A DNA stretch of 64,000 bases from Acidobacteriota bacterium (GCA_018269075.1 JAFDVJ010000028.1:45910-109909); one strand, 5' to 3'. Counted from the stretch's first letter, positions 51,656 through 60,958 are shown. The notes: generated by a model not told the origin, from the letters alone. Numbers and translations: made by a program.

Positions 51656-54499
51656 TTAATCGTTGACGCGTTCGAAACCGGTAAAGGTCAGGAAGTAGAC
51701 GAACGGCGTGCCGGGCGGCAGGCGGTTCGGGTCCTTGAACGATTCCTCGAACGTCCAGTCGCGCGTCGGCGGGTTGTAGACCGTGACGTTCGGTTTATGC
51801 CGGCCGTTGCTGTTGAACGAATTGAACAGGTTGATCAGCGAGCCCGAATAATTCAGACGGTCGCCCGTCCAGGTTTCGAGAAAACGCTTGAAATTGATCA
51901 GACCGCCGTTCTGGCTGCCGTCGAGACCGTTGTTCGGCGAATAGCCGGTGATCGGATCGCCGGCGAGCATCGCGAAACGCAATTGCGTGTCGGTCGCGGT
52001 ACGGTTCGCCAGATCGTACGGGTAGGCGAAGCTCTCGCCGTCGTTCCAGTTGTTCGACAGACAGGTCACCGCGTCGCCGACGATCGAGGCCGGGATGTGC
52101 ATCGCCGTGTTCTGCGGCGAATAGGCGCTCGAGAGCGTCGCGTTGGTGCCGCCCGCGACCGTCACGCTCGTCACGTTATAGTTGCCGAGCGTGTAGACGC
52201 CGTTTTCCGATGCGACCGTAAAGCCCTTCGTGTTGATCGGCGTCGCCGTGTCGTAGTTGCCCGGAATCGACGTCGCGTTGATCAGCCGGAGGCCGCGCCG
52301 GTAGAATTTATGGTCGGTCGCGGCAAAATAGCCGGCATCGCCCTGCGAATCGGTCAGCGGGCCTTCATCGTTGCTGACCGACGGCTTATCGATCGTGCCG
52401 TCGCCGTTGATGTCCTCGTCGACGTTCGAGTCGTAATTCGGGTTGACGTCCTCCATATTGTAGCGGCCGTCGAAGTTGTTGTCGCCGCGCCGGTCGGAGA
52501 AATAAACGACCCAGCCGCGGTTGCTCGGGACGTCCGTGCTGCGGAGGCCGACGTTGCCGTTGGCGATCGCGAACGGCGTGTCGGTCGGCAGCTTGCCGTC
52601 GAATTCGCCGTTCAGAAAACGCCGCAGATTCGCCAGATCGAGATCGACGAGGCTCATCACGCCGTTGACGTAAACCTTGTTGGTGACGGTGCCGGTCGTG
52701 CTGTTCGCGCGGTTGCCCTCGCGGACGTCGAAGATCTGGATCGGAAACGGCACGATCACGTATTTGTTGGTGCCGGTCCAGTTACCGTCGAACGCGGCGT
52801 TCTTGAAATGCGCGGATTCGTCGTTATAGCCGCCGCTGCTCGAATTGGCGTCGACCGCCGGATTGGCGAAGCTGTCGTCGATCAGCGACGTGCAGGAAGC
52901 CGGAGTCGCCGCGCAGGTGCTCGCGCCGGTCGAACTGACGTTCTTGTAGCGCTGGACGAAGTTAAAGCCTTTCGAGTTGATCGTCTGGTTCGAGATCCAC
53001 GACCCGGAATAATTCGGCACCGTGTTTCCCTTGATCGCGAAATGCTGGAGCTTGATGATCGAGCGCGAATCGGTCGTCGTCGTGTAATCGGTTCCGTCCT
53101 GAAATTTGACCTTCAGATTAGTGATCGCCGAATCGATGACCGGCTCGGTCACGCCGAGGCTCAGGATATCCTCGGTGACGTCCTGCGTAACCGGTTTCTG
53201 GTTGTCGTAATCGAAGTTGACGAGCTCGACCTTGATCCAGACCTCGCGCGATCCGGCGCGGAGCCGGTTGCCGTTGAGCGCCGTCGTTTTATAGGCCGTG
53301 TAATCGCTCATCGGTTTCGGCTGGTAGCCGAGCGAGTTGCCGCTCAGCGTCGCGTCGAGCCGGACGCCGCAGGCCGTCAGGACGCCCGCGCACTGCGGCA
53401 GTTTTTCCTTGGAATCGGCGAGACTGATGCGGAGGCCTTCCTTGTTGGCGTAACGCTCGTGCGAGAGCGTGCCGTTGTCCTCGGTCGCTTCGACCACGCT
53501 CGTCAGCGTGCCGTTGATGTTCGCCTTGTCGCCGATGTTCTTGCCGCGCCGGATCATCTCGATGAGCGGCACGTTGATCCGGCTGACCGGCAGGCTGAGC
53601 TGTTTGGCCTTGGCGACGACGTTGCCCTCGAAAGCGGTCGAAAACGACGCCCAGTTCGAGTTGGTCGTGCAGTTCGGATACGGGAAATTGCGGCCCGTGA
53701 TGTCGGTCAGGATGCCGCCCGTGCCCGCCGTGCAGGTGACGCTGCCGCGGTTGTACGGGAACTGGACGTCGACGTTGGTCGCGTTCGGCGCGTAGACGGC
53801 GTTGCTCTGCTCGCCGGTCGTCAGCGCCGCGCCGCTCTTCCAGCGGTCGCGAACGATCTCGCCGGCGACGGTGATCTTCGATTTATAACGGATGTCGTTG
53901 CCGTTGGAGTTCGTGAAAAAATTGCCGTTCGTGTGGATCCGGCCGTTAAAGATAAAGAGCGGCGGATCCTGCACTTCGAGATCGTCCTGATAAAACGCGC
54001 CGAACTGGAAGATCGGGATGCGGTCGTTGAAAAACCGGCGCCGGACCTGCGTCTGCACGCCGGTCTGCGTATCGGTCGCCGTGATGTCGATCTGCCATTC
54101 GTCGCGCAGGCTGATCAGGCCCTGAAACTGTCCTTTCGTCTGGGTAACGACCTGCGACGTGCCGACCTGCGTGATGACCTTGTTGAAGGTGTAACCGTTC
54201 GCTTCGAAATACGGAACCGTTTTGGTTCGCAGATTATCGATATCGGTGCTGGTCGGGCTCAGTTTGTTCTCGACGATGGTCGCGAAATCGCGGGTCGCGT
54301 CTTCGAGCGCCGCTTCGGCCGCGTTGAACGAACGGCTCTCCGCGGTGTCGTTCAGCATAATCGCGTTTTCCGTCACCGTCCGCGACAGCACCAGCGCCGC
54401 GAAACCGAGCAGCAGCGTCATCACGAGCAGGGCGATGACCATCGCCGCGCCCGATTCTTTGATTCGCTTATAAGACTTTTTCGAAATATTGACGAACAT
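51656..54499 (-). CDS. PilX-type pilus assembly/minor pseudopilin protein, large
   Basis: 947 residues, about five times larger than classical PilX. The N-terminal block SGAAMVIALLVMTLLLGFAA (about 16-36) is a hydrophobic helix of PilX N-terminal type, and TAESRSFNAAEAALEDA follows. The rest is long, Asn/Thr/Gly-rich and probably beta-structured (GFNNRGSVTCTAGTGGILTD-like loops, repeated NGDGTIDKP, DVNPNYDSNVDEDING), with possible calcium-binding Asp-rich loops. The ATG at 54499 has AGGGAAAATT upstream. Last gene in a minor-pilin operon; it probably sits at the pilus tip as an adhesive element (inference). Confidence 0.8.
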   Translation of the reverse strand: MFVNISKKSYKRIKESGAAMVIALLVMTLLLGFAALVLSRTVTENAIMLNDTAESRSFNAAEAALEDATRDFATIVENKLSPTSTDIDNLRTKTVPYFEANGYTFNKVITQVGTSQVVTQTKGQFQGLISLRDEWQIDITATDTQTGVQTQVRRRFFNDRIPIFQFGAFYQDDLEVQDPPLFIFNGRIHTNGNFFTNSNGNDIRYKSKITVAGEIVRDRWKSGAALTTGEQSNAVYAPNATNVDVQFPYNRGSVTCTAGTGGILTDITGRNFPYPNCTTNSNWASFSTAFEGNVVAKAKQLSLPVSRINVPLIEMIRRGKNIGDKANINGTLTSVVEATEDNGTLSHERYANKEGLRISLADSKEKLPQCAGVLTACGVRLDATLSGNSLGYQPKPMSDYTAYKTTALNGNRLRAGSREVWIKVELVNFDYDNQKPVTQDVTEDILSLGVTEPVIDSAITNLKVKFQDGTDYTTTTDSRSIIKLQHFAIKGNTVPNYSGSWISNQTINSKGFNFVQRYKNVSSTGASTCAATPASCTSLIDDSFANPAVDANSSSGGYNDESAHFKNAAFDGNWTGTNKYVIVPFPIQIFDVREGNRANSTTGTVTNKVYVNGVMSLVDLDLANLRRFLNGEFDGKLPTDTPFAIANGNVGLRSTDVPSNRGWVVYFSDRRGDNNFDGRYNMEDVNPNYDSNVDEDINGDGTIDKPSVSNDEGPLTDSQGDAGYFAATDHKFYRRGLRLINATSIPGNYDTATPINTKGFTVASENGVYTLGNYNVTSVTVAGGTNATLSSAYSPQNTAMHIPASIVGDAVTCLSNNWNDGESFAYPYDLANRTATDTQLRFAMLAGDPITGYSPNNGLDGSQNGGLINFKRFLETWTGDRLNYSGSLINLFNSFNSNGRHKPNVTVYNPPTRDWTFEESFKDPNRLPPGTPFVYFLTFTGFERVND

Positions 54500-54515
54500 A
54501 ATTTTCCCTTTCGAC

Positions 54516-55556
54516 TTAACTGGCTTCGTAACGTAAATTTTTCGTACTGATGAATTCCTTGATGACGACCGGCGTCGTGACCTTCGGCTGGCTGTCGTTG
54601 GCATCCGAAGCGAGCGTGATCGAGACCTGAATCTGGACGACGCTGTTCATCTTGATCTGGTTCGTGCGGCCGTTGTTGGCGAGCGACGGATCGTCGACGG
54701 TGGTGCCGTCTTCCATATAATATTTGATCTGGAAATCGCTGACGCCGTAAACGAGCTCGCGGGTTTCGATCTGCTGCGACGCCAGCAGGCCGGTCTGGTT
54801 GCCGTATTTTTTCCGGACCAGCACGCCCGCGCTGGTCACGCTGTAGCTGACGATGTTGACGCGCTTGATCGTGCCGCCGCCGGCCGTCGTGACGAGCAGG
54901 CTCTGCGCGTCGCCCGAGCCGGTCGCCGACTGGTTGAGCCCGAGCGGATCGCCGGGCGAAAACTGGACCGAGCTGCTGCTGTTTTTCGTCGTCAGCATCC
55001 CCATCATCTGCGTCGTGCCCGACGACGATTCAAAGAGATAAACGTCGAAAACGCTGCAGTTTGCGCAGGCGTTGGCGGCCGTCGTGACGTTGACGGCGTT
55101 GCCGCTCGCCGCCGCGCCGGTGTAATTGACCAGCGCGCCGCTGTTGAACGACGGATCGCGGCTGATGAATATCACCGCGTCGGTGTAGCCGCCGAAATTC
55201 AGCAGGTTCGAGTTGACGTTGTTGGCGGCCATCACCGACGTCATAAAATCTCTCTGCGTATCGGTGTCGGCGGGCATATTAAAGAGCGTGTTGCCGGCGT
55301 TGTCGGGAATGTTGCCGCCCGTGCGGTGAAACCCGAAACCGGCGTTGAGCCCGTCGCGGCGGATATATTCGAGCGCGATGCGCGCGCTGCGCAATTGATC
55401 GGTCCGCGAATTGACCGTATTTTTCTGGATGGTCGCGAGCCGCGTGACGCCGTAAATGGCGGCGATCCCGATCAGAAAGACGGTCATCGACAGGAGCAGT
55501 TCGAGAATCGTGACGCCTTTTTGACCGTAAAATTCGGCTGAGCTTTTCTTCATCAT
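54516..55556 (-). CDS. PilW-type minor pseudopilin
   Basis: 346 residues. After a short leader (MMKKSSAEFYGQK) the prepilin motif is G|VTILELLLSM, with the processing Gly and the +5 Glu of class III/type IV pilins. One hydrophobic helix follows to about residue 35. The C-terminal part is beta-rich and contains a short Cys pair (ACANCS). RALEYIRRDGLNAGFGFHR-like sequence (IALEYIRRDGLNAGFGFHR) is typical of PilW-like proteins. GGGG lies 7 nt before the first ATG. Third gene of the operon, 16 nt before pilX-type. Confidence 0.8.
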   Translation of the reverse strand: MMKKSSAEFYGQKGVTILELLLSMTVFLIGIAAIYGVTRLATIQKNTVNSRTDQLRSARIALEYIRRDGLNAGFGFHRTGGNIPDNAGNTLFNMPADTDTQRDFMTSVMAANNVNSNLLNFGGYTDAVIFISRDPSFNSGALVNYTGAAASGNAVNVTTAANACANCSVFDVYLFESSSGTTQMMGMLTTKNSSSSVQFSPGDPLGLNQSATGSGDAQSLLVTTAGGGTIKRVNIVSYSVTSAGVLVRKKYGNQTGLLASQQIETRELVYGVSDFQIKYYMEDGTTVDDPSLANNGRTNQIKMNSVVQIQVSITLASDANDSQPKVTTPVVIKEFISTKNLRYEAS

Positions 55557-55593
55557 AAAATTTCCCCAAAGATCCCGTTGGACGGTCGGCGGT

Positions 55594-56151
55594 TTAACCG
55601 ACCGGCAGATTGGCGACGATCGTCGATTCGACCTCTTCCCGCTGAAGCTGGCCGACGAAATAGCGGACCCGGACGGTGATCCGCCGCTTCCGGGCCACGT
55701 TGTTCTCGGTAATATCGTAAATCTCGATCTTTCGCTCGAAGCCGGTGACGACCGCGCTGCTGTTCGTATAGGTTCCGACCGTACACGGGTTGACGGCCGG
55801 ACAGGCGTCGTCGGCCGTGCCGAAGATCCCGTCGTCGCCCGGATTTTCACGGATCGGGTTCCAGCCGTCGAGAAAAACGCCGCCGTTCGAGCCGTCGTTG
55901 ACCTGAATCGCGTTCCAGTTGTAGGGCTCGCCGGTCTGCGGATCGAAGGCCTGCAGATCGCGGATCGAAAAGATCGTTTCCATCGTCGAGCGGGCAGCTT
56001 CCTTGCCGAGCGCCCGTTTTTCCGATTCCTGCATCGACAGAACGCCGTAGGAGATGGCCTGCATCGTCGATAAAATACCGACCAGCATCACGACCAGCGC
56101 GATTATCGTTTCAATCAGCGAAAAACCCGATTCTTGTTTTGCGTGCCTCAT
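55594..56151 (-). CDS. PilV-type minor pseudopilin
   Basis: 185 residues. The prepilin motif is SG|FSLIETIIALVVMLVGIL (cleavage after Gly, +5 Glu), followed by one helix, as in type IV pilus modification protein PilV. The soluble part has GGVFLDGWNPIRENP, two cysteines (ACPAVNPC) and a basic strand-rich end (ARKRRITVRVRYFV). The start at 56151 is chosen because the prepilin leader begins there; the frame is open upstream in shadow. Second gene of the operon. Confidence 0.8.
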   Translation of the reverse strand: MRHAKQESGFSLIETIIALVVMLVGILSTMQAISYGVLSMQESEKRALGKEAARSTMETIFSIRDLQAFDPQTGEPYNWNAIQVNDGSNGGVFLDGWNPIRENPGDDGIFGTADDACPAVNPCTVGTYTNSSAVVTGFERKIEIYDITENNVARKRRITVRVRYFVGQLQREEVESTIVANLPVG

Positions 56152-56174
56152 ATTGATTCTCAATCCTGTCAGGG

Positions 56175-56822
56175 TTAACGGCTCCAGTTGCCGCAGCTTC
56201 CGGCCGTAAACGTGCATTTGTAAAGCGATGTGTCGCCGGTCGTGCCGAGAACCGTGACCGCGCGGATGACGTCGGGGCTGTTGACCGACGGCGTCCGCGA
56301 ATAAACATAGATCGTCGCGCCGTTCATCACGCTGCCGGTTCCGACGTTGTCCGTGCCGGCATCGACGACCTGCCCGTTGCGCTTGAACCGCAAAGTGATT
56401 TTTTCCTCGCCGTTGCTGAGCGGATAGGTGCTCGACGCGTAGGACGGGACGTTGATCGGCGTCGTCGCGGTCGGGGCGCCGGTCACGTTCGGCGGCGCCG
56501 AGCCGACCACGACCAGGCTCGAGATCTGAAACTTTTTCAGAATCGTGTCGTCGTTGGCGGTCGTCGCGTTGGAGCCCTCGTCGATCAGGCGCAATTCGCT
56601 TTTGGTGCGGTTGATCTCGACGCGAAACGTCTTGCGCTGGTTGAGCGCTTTCTGGCGGGCTTCGTCGAAAACGTCGATGATTTTGCGGGCCTGTTCGTCC
56701 GCGGAATATTTGCGTGTGGATGTGTACGAAACCAGCGCGACGGTCGTCAGGATCGCCAGAACCGCAACGACAATCAGGACTTCCACGACGGAAGCGCCGG
56801 TCTGTGACGAGAATTTTTTCAT
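56175..56822 (-). CDS. FimT/GspH-type pseudopilin
   Basis: 215 residues. The prepilin motif is TG|ASVVEVLIVVAVLAIL (Gly at -1, Glu at +5), then a long helix and DEARQKALNQRKTFRVEI, as in FimT/GspH-type proteins. The C-terminal domain is beta-rich and ends with a Cys pair (YKCTFTAGSCGNWS). First gene of a four-gene operon in the order FimT, PilV, PilW, PilX types, as is usual for minor-pilin sets of type IV pili. The major pilin and assembly ATPases are not in the window. Confidence 0.83.
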   Translation of the reverse strand: MKKFSSQTGASVVEVLIVVAVLAILTTVALVSYTSTRKYSADEQARKIIDVFDEARQKALNQRKTFRVEINRTKSELRLIDEGSNATTANDDTILKKFQISSLVVVGSAPPNVTGAPTATTPINVPSYASSTYPLSNGEEKITLRFKRNGQVVDAGTDNVGTGSVMNGATIYVYSRTPSVNSPDVIRAVTVLGTTGDTSLYKCTFTAGSCGNWSR

Positions 56823-57153
56823 AAATTTCGGGTGATTTTCCGCATAATAACGAATCGGAAGTGCAAACGGCAGACACTGGGCGATGTTTGTGGGACTTTA
56901 AACCACATTAAATGTTAACAAATTAATTATGTTGTAGTCAATTAAAATTTGTTGAACATTACTGGGCATGGTTTGCACGTTGATTGATGATTGGCGTGAG
57001 TTTCGGGTGGTTTTCCGGGCTTTTCAGCGATAAATTCGGGTTTATCTTCGAGTCGCCCGTCCGGTTTAAAGACACAAAGCGAATGTTCTCCGAAAAATCC
57101 GGAAAACATTCGCTCGGAAAAGCCCGCGGCCTTCGTAATGAAAGCCGCCGATG
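56823..57153. other. Intergenic region upstream of the pseudopilin operon
   Basis: No gene seen. The AT-rich part at about 56905-56945 (minus strand TTGACT and TTAACA separated by 17 nt) may hold the operon's promoter, but the match is weak. A hairpin at 57078-57114 lies at the glyQS side. Confidence 0.4.
57078..57114. other. Inverted repeat hairpin downstream of glyQS
   Basis: AGCGAATGTTC...GAACATTCGCT-type arms with one internal mismatch/bulge. Read on the minus strand it is followed by a T-rich but broken tract, so it is a possible weak terminator for glyQS. Confidence 0.5.
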
Positions 57154-58551
57154 TCAGGCGTTGAGCCGCTTCAGAAGATAGTCCTTCAAATCGGCGATCG
57201 GAATCCGCTCCTGGCCCCACGTGTCGCGGTCGCGGACCGTGACGGCGTGGTCTTCGAGCGATTCGTGATCGACCGTCACGCAGAACGGCGTCCCGATCTC
57301 GTCCTGCCGCGCGTAGAGCTTGCCGATGCCGCCGGTGTCGTCGTAAACCGTCCGCATCGACGGCAGCAGGTCTTTTTTCAGCTGTTTGGCGAGCGCGACG
57401 ATCTCGGGCTTGTTCTTGGCGAGCGGCAGCACCGCGACCTTGATCGGCGCGAGGTCGTTTTTGAGCTTCAGGATCACGCGGACCTCGCCCTTCTCGTTGA
57501 CTTTTTCGGTGTAGGCGTCCATCAAAACCGCGAGCAGCGTCCGGTTGACGCCGACCGACGGCTCGATGCAGTACGGATAAAAACGCTGGTTGGTCGCCGG
57601 ATCGAAATACGAGAGATCCTCGGTCGAATCCGGGTTGAGCCGTTTGCCGTCGAGGCCCTCGGGCTTTTTCGAGTGGGTCTTGAGATCGAAATCGGTGCGG
57701 TTCGCGATACCCATCAGCTCGTCGAACTGCGCGTCGCCCTCGCGCTCGGGGAAAAAGCGGTACAGGATATCGACCGTCCGGTCGGCGTAGTGCGCGAGCT
57801 CTTCCTTCGACTGTTCGTAGAGTTTGAGATTCTCGCCCGAGATCCCGAGCGACGCGAACCATTCCTGAAAGCCGTCGATGAATTCCTGATGAATGCGCGG
57901 CGCGTCCTCGGCCTGACAGAAATATTCGAGCTCCATCTGCTCGAACTCGCGCGTCCGGAAGATGAAGTTGCCGGGCGTCACCTCGTTGCGAAACGCCTTG
58001 CCGATCTGCGCGATGCCGAACGGCAGCTTGCGCCGCGAGGTGTCGAGCACGTTCTTAAAATTGATGAAGATGCCCTGCGCCGTTTCGGGCCTGAGATACG
58101 CGAGCGCCGATTCGTCCTCGTCCGACGAGACCGGGCCGACGGTCGTCCGGAACATCAGATTGAAGGCGCGCGCCTCGGTCAGATCGCATTCCTTGCCGCT
58201 GCCGGCGTTGCACGACGCGTCCTTCGGGCAGGCGACGTCCTGCAGCTTATCGAGCCGGAAACGGCCCTTGCAGGTCCGGCAGTCGACGAGCGGATCGCTG
58301 AAGGTCGCCTCGTGGCCGCTGTATTTCCAGACGAGCCGGTTCTGGATGATCGACGAATCGAGGCCCTCGATGTCGTCGCGCCCGTGGACGAGCCAGCGCC
58401 AGAAGCTCTGCTTGATGTTGTTGGCGAGCTCGACGCCGAGCGAGCCGTAATCCCAGCTCGAGCCGAGGCCGCCGTAGATTTCCGACGCGGGAAAAACGAA
58501 CCCGCGCCGTTTTGCCATACTTACGATTGTTTCGATATTCGGTGCTGACAT
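57154..58551 (-). CDS. glyQS: Glycine-tRNA ligase, single-chain type
   Basis: 465 residues. Class II synthetase; makes Gly-tRNA from glycine, ATP and tRNA. Conserved blocks: RRGFVFPASEIYGGLGSSWD, the motif 2-like FRNEVTPGNFIFRTREFEQM, YCIEPSVGVNRTLLAVLMDA and the anticodon-binding C-terminal domain (VAVLPLAKNKPEIVALAKQL). A Cys-rich insertion (CRTCKG, VACPKDASCN) may bind zinc. The start at 58551 is preferred to an upstream GTG because the extension is GGATTTC repeat. That repeat ends about 5 nt before the ATG and no ribosome-binding site is visible. Confidence 0.93.
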   Translation of the reverse strand: MSAPNIETIVSMAKRRGFVFPASEIYGGLGSSWDYGSLGVELANNIKQSFWRWLVHGRDDIEGLDSSIIQNRLVWKYSGHEATFSDPLVDCRTCKGRFRLDKLQDVACPKDASCNAGSGKECDLTEARAFNLMFRTTVGPVSSDEDESALAYLRPETAQGIFINFKNVLDTSRRKLPFGIAQIGKAFRNEVTPGNFIFRTREFEQMELEYFCQAEDAPRIHQEFIDGFQEWFASLGISGENLKLYEQSKEELAHYADRTVDILYRFFPEREGDAQFDELMGIANRTDFDLKTHSKKPEGLDGKRLNPDSTEDLSYFDPATNQRFYPYCIEPSVGVNRTLLAVLMDAYTEKVNEKGEVRVILKLKNDLAPIKVAVLPLAKNKPEIVALAKQLKKDLLPSMRTVYDDTGGIGKLYARQDEIGTPFCVTVDHESLEDHAVTVRDRDTWGQERIPIADLKDYLLKRLNA

Positions 58552-58555
58552 AATA

Positions 58556-58590
58556 CGATTTCGGATTTCGGATTTCGGATTTCGGATTTT
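58556..58590. repeat. GGATTTC repeat directly upstream of glyQS
   Basis: About four GGATTTC units end about 5 nt before the glyQS ATG on the minus strand. No inverted partner is seen nearby. Confidence 0.85.
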
Positions 58591-58663
58591 CGATCCGCCT
58601 TCCACTCGAAACTCGAAGTGTAAATTTTACAACGAACAACGAACGACGAACAAAGAACGAAAC

Positions 58664-58700
58664 AAAAAAAAGGGAAACTCTTGCGAATCTCCCTTTTCTT
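58664..58700 (-). terminator. Terminator after the secreted PKD-like gene
   Basis: On the minus strand AAAAGGGA, a loop of about 14 nt, TCCCTTTTTTTT, immediately after the 58725 gene stop. ACGAAC repeats follow at 58630-58660. Confidence 0.75.
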
Positions 58701-58724
58701 CTCTTCTCCGTTGGGTGGTTTCGT

Positions 58725-59678
58725 TTATTCGTCCGGCGTCGGCAGCGGCGCGCCCGGCGGGACGAACCAGACCACGAAGGTCGTTTTCGGCCGCGGTCCG
58801 CCGTTGATGATCGAGATCCTGCGCGGATCGACCGCCCGGGTCTTGACGAGATAATCGAGCGTCCGTTTGCTCAGCTTATCGTAGGTGTCGCGGGTCATCC
58901 CGGCCTTGTCGGTGCCCTGATAGATGATGATGTAAAGCTGCGCGTCGGGGCTGCCCTGCAATTGGATGACGCAGTTGTCGAGACGCGCTTTGGCATCGTC
59001 GAACGGGCCCGGAATAAACTCGTCGCACTTGATCTTCTCGGGCTTCTTGACTTCCTGAACCTCGGTCGGGAACGAGTTTTTCTGGTGGCAGGTCTTGCCG
59101 TAGACGTCGTCGGTCACGTCGAGCTCGGCGGTGATCGTCTGATTGCCCATCCCGGTCGTATCGACGGTGATCGCCGAGGTTCCGAGACCGCTTTTGATGA
59201 CCGTGCTTTCGGGCGTCACTTTCCAGCGGTAGTTGAGCGGCGTCGCCGAATTCGCGACGCGGTTGAACGCGGCAAACGTCACCAGTTCGCCGGCGATGAC
59301 TTTCTCGGGCGCGCTGACCCAGACGTCGTACGGGCACGGCCGCTTGATCTGTTCTTCGATGTATTTCAGACAGACGCAGTTTTTACGTTCCTTGATGATC
59401 TCGACTTCACGGGTGCGCACGCCGTCCGGAAAGGCGATCTCGATCTTGTGGATGCCCGGTTCGAGGATGAACTCGGCACCCTGATTGACGCCGGTCATTC
59501 CCCGGTCCTGACCGTCGATCTTGATCGGATAGCTGGCCGGCGAGGTCTTGACGCTCAAAACGCCCATATTCTTCGGGTATTTATTCTTATCGTCGCCGCC
59601 GAAGCCGAAGGCCGTGGTCAATCCGATGGTGAGCATCAGCCCGATCGCGAATAATAAATTGTAGTGAATCTTACGCAT
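58725..59678 (-). CDS. Secreted protein with PEGA/PKD-like and OmpA-like features
   Basis: 317 residues. Signal peptide about 1-24. Residues about 37-85 (LSVKTSPASYPIKIDGQDRG, EIAFPDGVRTREVEI) match the PEGA-type beta repeat. Residues 110-190 look like an Ig/PKD-type domain (TFAAFNRVANSATPLNYRWK). The C-terminal part (TYDKLSKRTLDYLV, DPRRISIINGG) resembles the peptidoglycan-binding helix and strand of OmpA-like domains, but the motif is not complete. GAGGAAAAAG lies before the ATG at 59678. It lies 62 nt downstream of the PEP-CTERM gene on the same strand, with a GC hairpin between. Confidence 0.65.
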   Translation of the reverse strand: MRKIHYNLLFAIGLMLTIGLTTAFGFGGDDKNKYPKNMGVLSVKTSPASYPIKIDGQDRGMTGVNQGAEFILEPGIHKIEIAFPDGVRTREVEIIKERKNCVCLKYIEEQIKRPCPYDVWVSAPEKVIAGELVTFAAFNRVANSATPLNYRWKVTPESTVIKSGLGTSAITVDTTGMGNQTITAELDVTDDVYGKTCHQKNSFPTEVQEVKKPEKIKCDEFIPGPFDDAKARLDNCVIQLQGSPDAQLYIIIYQGTDKAGMTRDTYDKLSKRTLDYLVKTRAVDPRRISIINGGPRPKTTFVVWFVPPGAPLPTPDE

Positions 59679-59740
59679 TTCTTTTTCCTCTGTCATATTC
59701 CGGGCCGGCCGCGCTCGCGGCCGCGGCCCGAAAACAATCC

Positions 59741-60358
59741 TTATTCCTCCGTCTTCGACGCGTCCTTTTTACCGAATCGGCGGCGCGCGGCGAGTCCGAT
59801 TCCGGCCAGTCCGGTACCGAACAGCAGAATCGTCATCGGTTCGGGAACCGGTTCGGGCGGCGGCGTCGGCGTCGGCGTCAGCGTCGGCGTCGGCGTCGGT
59901 GTCGGTGTCGGCGTCGGCGTGGTGGTCGGCGTCGTGGTCGGCGTCGTGGTCGGCGTCGGCGTCGGCGTCGGCGTGTCCTTGTCGCGCTTGATGATGAAGG
60001 CGACCGGCACGGCGGCGAGGCCTAACAGCGGCCATTTCGGAAAACCGCCCTTAGTCGTGATATACGGCGACGTGCAGTCGCAGACTTCGTCCTCGACGAC
60101 GTCGGTTTTCGTTTCGACGATCACGCGGTCGTCCTTCTGCGCGTCGGGCGTGTCGCCGTCGTCGTCGGCGAGAAACGTCTGATCGTTCGCCAGCCGCAGC
60201 AGCGAAAACGAGCCGGTCTGTGCGGTGCCCGGCTTGACGTTGACGACCTGCACGACCTGATTGAACTTAACAGGCGCCGCCTCGGCGGAAAGAGCGGCCG
60301 TCAGCAACGACGTCAGGCTGAAAGCCGCCAGAAAAAATCTATACTTATAATTTTTCAT
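59741..60358 (-). CDS. PEP-CTERM sorting domain protein with Thr-Pro repeat linker
   Basis: 205 residues. A signal peptide (about 1-27) and a middle domain with a Cys pair (CDC, 93-95) lead to a hydrophobic helix (108-123). A pure (TP)n/TTTP linker (about 129-168) follows, then the sorting signal: VPEP (171-174), helix MTILLFGTGLAGIGLA and the RRRFGKK basic end. This is the substrate signal for an exosortase (EpsH/XrtA type) that removes it and attaches the protein. An exosortase is expected elsewhere in the genome; none is in the window. No PrsR-type -24/-12 promoter was found. Near 59870-59970 the linker DNA is a hexamer repeat. Confidence 0.83.
   Translation of the reverse strand: MKNYKYRFFLAAFSLTSLLTAALSAEAAPVKFNQVVQVVNVKPGTAQTGSFSLLRLANDQTFLADDDGDTPDAQKDDRVIVETKTDVVEDEVCDCTSPYITTKGGFPKWPLLGLAAVPVAFIIKRDKDTPTPTPTPTTTPTTTPTTTPTPTPTPTPTPTLTPTPTPPPEPVPEPMTILLFGTGLAGIGLAARRRFGKKDASKTEE
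59861..59973. repeat. GGCGTC hexamer repeat coding for the Thr-Pro linker
   Basis: GGCGTC/GGCGTG units, about 18 copies, with near-exact repetition. They encode the Thr-Pro linker of the PEP-CTERM protein on the minus strand. Confidence 0.85.
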
Positions 60359-60958
60359 CTCAATGTACCTAGCCGAATCAAAAATTCCCGTGAAATAGAC
60401 TTACACAAGTCTTTTTCCGAAGACTTGCCGATCATTTTTATACCAGAGGGCTTATCGCAGAAACTATATCAAAAAATCAGATAAATTGCACTATTTAGGA
60501 GGCAGTTTATCGCTTTTTCGCCCCTGATTTTTACTTCTTATGCCGGCTTTTCACCTCTGAAAAGACGCAATGCGCCGGAATTTCCAAAAATTTTCAAAAA
60601 AACTATTATTTTTTTCGATTTTTTTTCGGCCGCCGGCTTTTTTGCCCGCCCGCCGGTGTTTTTCCGCCGCGCGCGGCGTGCGCCGGCCGGCCGTTTCGTC
60701 TTCAAATAACCTGCCGTCTTTTACAAATTAGCAAAGACCGCCGATTTTCGATTTTGTCGCCGTTTTTTTACCTGACCGCGATTTTTTTCGATTTGTCCGC
60801 TGTGTTTTTTTTAATTGACGGCTGTGTTTACGAAACTGATGGCGTTGTTTTTCCATCCGGTTCCGCTGTTTTTTGCGTGACAGTCAAATGACGCGAATCT
60901 GCCGCCAGGACGGAGCGCCGGCAGCTCGGCCGGCAAACGGCGCGCAAGCGGCGTCGAG

